Shown here piece by piece: positions 5,865 to 10,812 of a stretch of DNA of 10,812 nt; the stretch's first letter is position 1, and each line of letters opens with the position of its first letter. The stretch comes from Dehalococcoidia bacterium (GTDB taxonomy: Bacteria; Chloroflexota; Dehalococcoidia; JAENJB01), in contig JAENJB010000052.1 in assembly GCA_016844565.1 (NCBI GenBank), positions 1-10,812 of the forward strand, read 5' to 3'. The position numbers and the translations under genes are program-made. The notes under the pieces are model-generated. The model had not been told where the DNA came from, did not search any database, and saw nothing but the letters and a program-made list of their open reading frames with translations.

Positions 5865-8339
5865 ATGGAGAACATGCGACAGATGTTGGAAGAATCAGCC
5901 CGGCGGTACGGTGCCAGAACGGCCATTTTCTTCAAGCCTTCCATATGCTACCAGAAGTGGAGCTACCAGCAGCTTTGGGAAGACTCAGGCCGTGTCGCCT
6001 CCTTCCTCCAACAGAAAGGATTAAAGAAAGGGGACAGAGTTATCCTCTGGGCCCCCAACCGGCCCGAGTGGGCTTTGAGCTACTTCGGTTGCATTCGAGC
6101 CGGAGTCATTATGGTGCCGATTGACACACGGAGTACCGCTGATTTCGTGGCCAGAGTGGTAGAGAAGACGCGGCCGCGTTTGGCCTTAGTGTCCAGGTTC
6201 ACGCCGGAGAGCCACAAACAGCTCGAAATGCCAAAAGTCTACTTGGAGGAGTTGAGGGAAGCTATCAAAGATGCTCTATCCCCTCAAGAAGTAGAACTGG
6301 GGCCGGACGACCTGGTCGAAATCATGTTCACCTCCGGCACAACCGGAGACCCGAAAGGCGTGATGACCACCCACCGAAACCTGCTATCCAACCTGGAGGC
6401 AGCGCTGCAGTATCTGCCCTGTACTACATCCAATCATTTTCTCTCCCTTTTGCCGCTGAGCCACCTGTTCGAGCAGATGGGTGGCTTTCTGGCGCCATTG
6501 AGGTCAGGGTCTACGATTACCTATCTGAGCAGCAGGCAGCCGACGGCGATATTCAGGACTTTGCAGGAGCGGCATATCACTCACATGCTCTTGGTGCCCC
6601 AGGTACTGGACATGTTCATGAAGGGCATCGAAAGGGAAGTGCGGCGTCAGGGAAAAGAGCGTGCCTGGGGAGTTCTTCTTGGCATCGCCAGGCGCTTGCC
6701 TTTCAACATGCGACGGCTGCTGTTCAGCCAGTTGCACAAGCGCATGGGTGGGAATATCGATTTGCTTGTGTCAGGAGGCGCAGCTCTGGACCCGGAGCTC
6801 AAAGACAAGTGGGAGCTAATGGGATTCAAAGTCATCCAGGGTTACGGCGCTACTGAAGCCTCTCCCATTATCAGTTGCCAGACCAGGGAGGACAGGCACT
6901 GTGACTCGGTTGGCCGCCCCGTGCCTGGAGTTGAAGTTGACATAACCAGTGATGGCGAAGTACTGGTTAAGGGGTCCAACATCACTCCCGGCTACTGGGA
7001 GGACCCGGAGAAGACCGCCTCTTCCCTTCAGGGTGGCTGGTACAAGACCGGGGATATGGGCTTCATGGACGAGAACGGTCATCTGCATCTGAAGGGCCGT
7101 AAGAAGGACATGATTGCCCTGCCCGACGGTCAAAAAGTGTTTCCTGAGGATATTGAGGCGATTCTGAAAAAGCACTCTGCAGTGACCGACGCCATCGTGG
7201 TGGGAATGCCCAGGGGGCGTTCGATAGAGATACACGCTGTGATCATACTGCAGGAGCCATCCCAGGCCGAGCAAGTGGTTGCCTGGGCCAACAGCCAGAT
7301 GGCGGAAAGGCAGCAGATAAAGGGCTTCACGGTCTGGTGCGAACAGGACTTTCCCAGAACTCACACTCTGAAGGTGAAGAAGAATGTGGTCCTGGACATG
7401 ATAAGCGGTGCAAAACCGGTAGCAACGCGAATAGACATGGCGACACAACGGGATGCTCGCCTTCAGCAACGCGACAACCTGCAGCGTATCCTGTGTGAGA
7501 TCAGCGGACAGTCAGTTCAAGATATAACCTCTGACAAATGCCTGGGAAGCGACTTGAACCTCGACTCCTTGCGCCGGGTCGAGCTGCTCTCCGTCATTGA
7601 GGCAGAGCTGGGGGTTTATGTAGACGAGTCTCAGGTAGGTCCTTCTACGACGGTAGGTCAACTCCAGGCGTTGGTTGCCGAGGGTGGGGGGCAACAGGTG
7701 ACGACAAAGTTCCCCTCGTGGGGCAGGTCGCCGTGGTGCTGTCTCTTGAGAGGAATGCTTCTGCGAGCCATGTTCTTTCCCCTGCTCAAGATCACCTATT
7801 CACTTAAGGTGACAGGGCGCGAACAAGTTCGGGACTCCGGGGGGCCGTTGCTCTTCGCTGCCAATCACAACCTTCACCTCGATAACGGTCTCATTCTCAT
7901 GGCCATGGGGTCCAGGCGGCGGCGTCTGGCCATCGCTGCCTGGGCGCAGGGTTTCCGCAGTCCGTTCTTTGCGGTCATCAATCCTCTCCTGGGAAACGGC
8001 TTTCCCTTCTCTCAGGAAGGAGCCATTCGCCCCTCCCTGAACAATGTGGGGCGCATCCTGGATGAGGGGTGGTCGGTGCTCATCTACCCGGAAGGAAAAC
8101 TGACTATCGGTGGGCCGATTCAGCCCTTCAAGAGCGGCACTGGCTTCGTAGCACTGGAGACGGGGTTACCGGTGGTGCCTATAAAACTCGCCATCGAGAA
8201 GATCGGCCGGCCCTGGCAGTTCCCCGTCCTGGAGCGCGGGAAGATAGAAATCCGCTTTGGCAAACCTCTCACCTTCACCCAGAATATATCTTATCTGGAG
8301 GCTACTGCCATGCTTGAGGAGGCAATCAAGGCGCTGTAG
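5865..8339 (+). CDS. Three-domain fusion: AMP-dependent acyl ligase, acyl carrier protein, PlsC-type acyltransferase
   Basis: An 824-residue multifunctional lipid enzyme. Residues about 1-510 are an ANL-superfamily acyl-activating ligase: MFTSGTTGDPKGV (154-166), GYGATEAS (326-333), YKTGD (393-397) and a C-terminal PRTHTLK with Lys503 at the usual catalytic lysine position. Residues about 540-610 form an acyl carrier domain; LNLDSLRRVEL carries the phosphopantetheine-attachment Ser568. Residues about 625-824 are a PlsC/LPLAT acyltransferase with the HX4D motif (His668 to Asp673, NHNLHLD), YPEGK (741-745) and GLPVVPI; EGK replaces the more usual EGT. In E. coli Aas the acyltransferase precedes the ligase and the carrier is a separate protein; here the order is reversed and the carrier is built in. 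The inferred route is fatty acid to acyl-AMP, to acyl-S-carrier, to a lysophospholipid or glycerol-phosphate acceptor at the inner membrane face. All key motifs are intact. It follows the MBL gene by 4 bases and meets acpS tail to tail with 2 bases between stops. Confidence 0.9.
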   Translation: MENMRQMLEESARRYGARTAIFFKPSICYQKWSYQQLWEDSGRVASFLQQKGLKKGDRVILWAPNRPEWALSYFGCIRAGVIMVPIDTRSTADFVARVVEKTRPRLALVSRFTPESHKQLEMPKVYLEELREAIKDALSPQEVELGPDDLVEIMFTSGTTGDPKGVMTTHRNLLSNLEAALQYLPCTTSNHFLSLLPLSHLFEQMGGFLAPLRSGSTITYLSSRQPTAIFRTLQERHITHMLLVPQVLDMFMKGIEREVRRQGKERAWGVLLGIARRLPFNMRRLLFSQLHKRMGGNIDLLVSGGAALDPELKDKWELMGFKVIQGYGATEASPIISCQTREDRHCDSVGRPVPGVEVDITSDGEVLVKGSNITPGYWEDPEKTASSLQGGWYKTGDMGFMDENGHLHLKGRKKDMIALPDGQKVFPEDIEAILKKHSAVTDAIVVGMPRGRSIEIHAVIILQEPSQAEQVVAWANSQMAERQQIKGFTVWCEQDFPRTHTLKVKKNVVLDMISGAKPVATRIDMATQRDARLQQRDNLQRILCEISGQSVQDITSDKCLGSDLNLDSLRRVELLSVIEAELGVYVDESQVGPSTTVGQLQALVAEGGGQQVTTKFPSWGRSPWCCLLRGMLLRAMFFPLLKITYSLKVTGREQVRDSGGPLLFAANHNLHLDNGLILMAMGSRRRRLAIAAWAQGFRSPFFAVINPLLGNGFPFSQEGAIRPSLNNVGRILDEGWSVLIYPEGKLTIGGPIQPFKSGTGFVALETGLPVVPIKLAIEKIGRPWQFPVLERGKIEIRFGKPLTFTQNISYLEATAMLEEAIKAL

Positions 8340-8341
8340 CG

Positions 8342-8698
8342 CTATTCCCTCACGAGCGCGGTGACGCAGGCGATGGCGTATTCCCCGGCATGAGCGATGC
8401 TCACGTCCACGCTGATGATGAGGGAGCGGTCGAACTCAGGGGCGAAGATGATGCCGGGCTTGCCCTCGCGGTCATACTTGATTTCAACTATGTGCCAGTT
8501 ACCCCGTGGCATTCCCAGGGCCTTGAAAGCAGCTTCCTTGGCGGCAAAGATGCCTGCAAGCCTTTCCAGCGAATCGGCGGAAGCCTCGGAGGGATGGAAG
8601 AGTCGCTTGAGCATAGTTTCACCCCCGCTCTCCAATGAACGGCGAAACTCATCCAGTTTCACCAAGTCTATACCTGTCTTGACCTGAAATCCTTCCAC
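8342..8698 (-). CDS. acpS: Holo-[acyl-carrier-protein] synthase (4'-phosphopantetheinyl transferase)
   Basis: AcpS moves the 4'-phosphopantetheine of CoA to a serine of apo-ACP using Mg2+. The family signature is clear: GIDLVKLDEF near the N-terminus (Asp11, the Mg-binding Asp) and RLAGIFAAKEAAFKALG (Glu55 the second metal ligand, with the following AFKALG). SIAHAGEYAIA near the C-terminus matches the usual SxSHxxxYAxA block. The frame is open back to 8824, which would give 160 residues. I prefer the GTG at 8698-8696 (118 residues, normal family length) because a good -10 lies at 8753-8748, inside the longer version. The SD for this GTG is poor, and a TTG slightly upstream is also possible, so the start is uncertain. 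It converges on the fusion gene, whose ACP domain is an obvious local substrate besides the free ACP of fatty-acid synthesis. Confidence 0.88.
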   Translation of the reverse strand: MEGFQVKTGIDLVKLDEFRRSLESGGETMLKRLFHPSEASADSLERLAGIFAAKEAAFKALGMPRGNWHIVEIKYDREGKPGIIFAPEFDRSLIISVDVSIAHAGEYAIACVTALVRE

Positions 8699-8747
8699 TG
8701 CTGCTCTTCTGCGCAAGGCGCTTATTCTGTCTCGGTTGGCTGCTAGT

Positions 8748-8776
8748 ATTATACTCAGTATGGTGTTGCTAGAGAA
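8748..8776 (-). promoter_or_regulatory. Probable acpS promoter
   Basis: On the minus strand a perfect TATAAT (plus 8753-8748) has a weak -35 TTCTCT (8776-8771) with a 17-bp spacer. The -10 lies within an 11-bp palindrome AGTATTATACT (8745-8755) that could bind a regulator. Transcription would start near 8741, about 43 nt before the GTG at 8698. Confidence 0.4.
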
Positions 8777-8794
8777 GCTGGCACCGTGTAACAT
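8766..8794 (+). promoter_or_regulatory. Possible promoter for the DUF502 gene
   Basis: TTGCTA (8766-8771) and TAACAT (8789-8794) are each 4-of-6 matches separated by exactly 17 bp. The start would be near 8801, giving a leader of about 60 nt. It overlaps, facing the other way, the acpS promoter. Confidence 0.3.
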
Positions 8795-8825
8795 GTTCTT
8801 CTGTACCCTGTCACCTGTGGGCAAG

Positions 8826-8843
8826 GCGGCCGGTCACGGCCGC
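8826..8843 (+). other. GC-only stem-loop just before the DUF502 ribosome binding site
   Basis: GCGGCCG (8826-8832) and CGGCCGC (8837-8843) form a perfect 7-bp stem with loop GTCA, ending 2 bases before the SD AAAGGAG (8846-8852). In mRNA it could modulate initiation or protect the 5' end; it could also be chance in GC-rich DNA. Confidence 0.4.
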
Positions 8844-8860
8844 AGAAAGGAGACTATTAG

Positions 8861-9460
8861 ATGATTGGTCATCTTCGCAAAACGCTCATCACCGGCCTCC
8901 TTCTCCTGGTCCCTCTTATTGTCACCTACGTCGTTCTCCGGCTGGTGTTCTTCTCTCTGGACGGTGTGTTGCAGCCGGGTTTCGAGCGTCTCTTTGGAGT
9001 GAGGGTGCCGGGCGTGGGTTTGATTGCCTTGCTGGTGCTCATGTACTTTATCGGGCTCCTCGGTCTGTACGGCGCAGGCAAGCAGCTTATTCGCCTGGGA
9101 CAGAGGGCCTTGCTGGGTGTCCCCGTGATCGGGATGGTCTATTCCGCGGCCCGCCAGCTTATCGAGTCGTTTTCGGGGACAGGGCAAACGGGTTTCAAGC
9201 GCGTTGTGGCCATCGAGTATCCGAAGAAGGGGACGTGGGCCATAGGATTTCTTACCGGGCTGACCAGCGATGGGGCGGGCAAGTCAATGGCCCTGATCTA
9301 CATACCGACGGCGCCCACGCCCAACTCTGGCTGGGTCGCCCTCCTGGCGATGGAGGACGTGTACGATGTGGATATGACCGTGTCCGACGCTTTTCGCCTG
9401 GTCCTGTCCGGAGGCATCCAGGCGCCGCCGGCCATACGCATGCGTCCGTTGGTGCTGTAG
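8861..9460 (+). CDS. DUF502 family inner-membrane protein
   Basis: A 199-residue member of the DUF502 (COG2928-type) family, whose biochemical role is not established. Two hydrophobic segments are visible, at about residues 10-31 (LITGLLLLVPLIVTYVVLRL) and 51-71 (GVGLIALLVLMYFIGLLGLY), followed by a soluble part. Family landmarks include GVPVIGMVYSAARQ (about 86-99), YIPTAPTPNSGW (147-158) and the closing DMTVSDAFRLVLSGG. The length is normal for the family. The ATG at 8861 has AAAGGAG at 8846-8852 with 8-base spacing, preceded by a GC-rich hairpin. It is divergent from acpS and is followed by a large perfect palindrome that probably ends its transcript, so it appears to be a single-gene unit. 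Confidence 0.88.
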   Translation: MIGHLRKTLITGLLLLVPLIVTYVVLRLVFFSLDGVLQPGFERLFGVRVPGVGLIALLVLMYFIGLLGLYGAGKQLIRLGQRALLGVPVIGMVYSAARQLIESFSGTGQTGFKRVVAIEYPKKGTWAIGFLTGLTSDGAGKSMALIYIPTAPTPNSGWVALLAMEDVYDVDMTVSDAFRLVLSGGIQAPPAIRMRPLVL

Positions 9461-9516
9461 CTAAGTGTGGAAAGGCTGCTGGCAGAGGCTGTCGGCAGAG
9501 AGATTCTGGCAGAATA

Positions 9517-9554
9517 AAGAAGGCCCCCTGTCTATATAGACAGGGGGCCTTCTT
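9517..9554. terminator. 38-bp perfect palindrome, probable bidirectional terminator
   Basis: The sequence from 9517 to 9554 equals its own reverse complement, centred between 9535 and 9536 on TATATA; its arm is AAGAAGGCCCCCTGTCTAT. It lies between the convergent DUF502 gene and tRNA-fMet. T-rich sequence follows the GC core on both sides (TTCTT on plus, TTCTTTATT on minus), better on the minus strand. A role as a shared Rho-independent terminator is inferred. Confidence 0.7.
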
Positions 9555-9562
9555 CTGGTTCT

Positions 9563-9637
<75 letters not shown>

Positions 9638-9703
9638 ATGTAACCTGGTTGGCATGAGAAGCCCGTGCCAAAGTTCGATATCATGATAGTCCGAAGTCCT
9701 CCG

Positions 9704-9719
9704 TCCGATTGGTATCGGA
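9704..9719 (-). other. Stem-loop immediately after the GYD gene stop
   Basis: TCCGAT (9704-9709) and ATCGGA (9714-9719) pair perfectly around TGGT, starting directly after the TAG at 9723-9721. No T-run follows on the minus strand, so it is more likely a processing or pausing hairpin between the GYD gene and tRNA-fMet than a full terminator. Confidence 0.3.
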
Positions 9720-9720
9720 G

Positions 9721-10008
9721 CTACAGTTGGACCAGGGCGGCGAAGTCCTTGAGTGGCATGGCGGTCATGGTCTCATAGCGCACATTACCGCCCGAGGCCT
9801 CCCGGGTGAGAATAAGTGTAGCCGTTTTCTCGTCCGGGCAATCAAGAATGACCAGGTAGTCATACTGCCCAAGGAGGGCATAGCTGGCGATGACTTTGCC
9901 GCCGTAGCCTTCGGCCCGCTGGACAGCCTTCTCGTGGCGGAGTGTAAATCCTTCCAGGTTGCGGATACCGGTTTCTGTGGCTCTACCCAGGGCAACAAAG
10001 ATAGGCAC
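9721..10008 (-). CDS. GYD domain protein
   Basis: A 95-residue single-domain protein of the GYD family, small alpha/beta proteins of unknown biochemical function. Visible landmarks are the N-terminal PIFVALGRATETGIRN (family: a short strand, then a T-xx-GI-N helix start), the namesake-like GQYDYLVI at residues 47-54, the acidic CPDE turn and GNVRYETMTAMP near the C-terminus. The start is the GTG at 10008-10006: it has AAAGGAGG on this strand (10021-10014) with 5-base spacing. The open frame reaches back to 10062 but has no family resemblance there. The gene lies about 100 bases downstream of the 23S rRNA 3' end on the same strand, in the place where 5S rRNA is normally found, and upstream of tRNA-fMet. 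No clear promoter of its own was seen, so co-transcription with rRNA is possible. Confidence 0.82.
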   Translation of the reverse strand: MPIFVALGRATETGIRNLEGFTLRHEKAVQRAEGYGGKVIASYALLGQYDYLVILDCPDEKTATLILTREASGGNVRYETMTAMPLKDFAALVQL

Positions 10009-10013
10009 AACCG

Positions 10014-10021
10014 CCTCCTTT
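10014..10021 (-). promoter_or_regulatory. Ribosome binding site that decides the GTG start of the GYD gene
   Basis: AAAGGAGG on the minus strand lies 5 bases before the GTG at 10008. It favours the GTG over the ATG at 10062. Confidence 0.7.
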
Positions 10022-10024
10022 CGT

Positions 10025-10040
10025 CCCGACGCCTGTCGGG
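10025..10040 (-). other. Stem-loop just upstream of the GYD ribosome binding site
   Basis: CCCGAC (10025-10030) and GTCGGG (10035-10040) pair perfectly around a 4-base loop, 3 bases upstream of the SD. No T-tract follows, so it is not a terminator for the rRNA. It may be a small dispersed repeat or a processing/leader hairpin. Confidence 0.35.
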
Positions 10041-10110
10041 GCACCGCGCCTCTTCCCGGCATGGCGAGGATTTCTTTACTGTTGGTCCCGATTTGATCCT
10101 CAGCTTGATG

Positions 10111-10812
<702 letters not shown>

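Noticed and set aside
9640..10100. Hidden 5S rRNA gene downstream of 23S
   Set aside because: The interval is taken up by the GYD coding sequence and short hairpins; no 5S-like stretch could be recognised.

Overview
The window looks like part of a GC-rich bacterial chromosome, probably an anaerobic, environmental lineage. The mix of a solitary soluble fumarate-reductase-type flavoprotein, an amidohydrolase-2 enzyme, a GYD-domain protein, dispersed palindromic repeats and an rRNA locus that is not in the usual 16S-23S-5S order would fit Chloroflexota (Dehalococcoidia-like). That assignment is inference from gene content and repeat style; no marker here proves it.

Layout. The first ~330 bases are a mostly non-coding region with a possible divergent gene start at the extreme left, a dispersed stem-loop repeat and a likely promoter. 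Two tandem paralogous FAD flavoproteins of the SdhA/FrdA/AprA/NadB superfamily follow on the plus strand. The first (338-1990) is intact. The second (2201-3795) is broken by a 52-bp deletion, relative to its neighbour, that removes the second conserved FAD-binding block and shifts the frame. Palindromic MITE-like repeats sit between the two copies and after the second. A minus-strand amidohydrolase (3924-4922) comes next and is transcribed divergently from a two-gene plus-strand operon: a metallo-beta-lactamase-fold hydrolase (5129-5860) and, 4 bases later, a large three-domain protein (5865-8339) that joins an acyl-activating AMP ligase, an acyl carrier protein domain and a PlsC-type acyltransferase. 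Converging on it, with 2 bases between the stop codons, is holo-ACP synthase (acpS), the enzyme class that would load the phosphopantetheine arm on that carrier domain. A DUF502 membrane protein (8861-9460) is next on the plus strand. A perfect 38-bp palindrome then separates it from a minus-strand block: the last ~700 nt of 23S rRNA, a small GYD-domain protein and an initiator tRNA-fMet. No 5S rRNA gene follows the 23S within the window.

How the parts fit. The most coherent unit is the lipid/acyl module at 5129-8698. The fusion enzyme can in principle activate a fatty acid as acyl-AMP, load it on its own carrier domain and pass it to a glycerolipid acceptor, with AcpS supplying the active carrier and the MBL hydrolase of unknown substrate made from the same message. 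The flavoproteins and amidohydrolase look like catabolic or redox accessory genes without obvious partner subunits. The right end is a translation-machinery locus with an unusual order. I found no CRISPR array, prophage, transposase or defence system.
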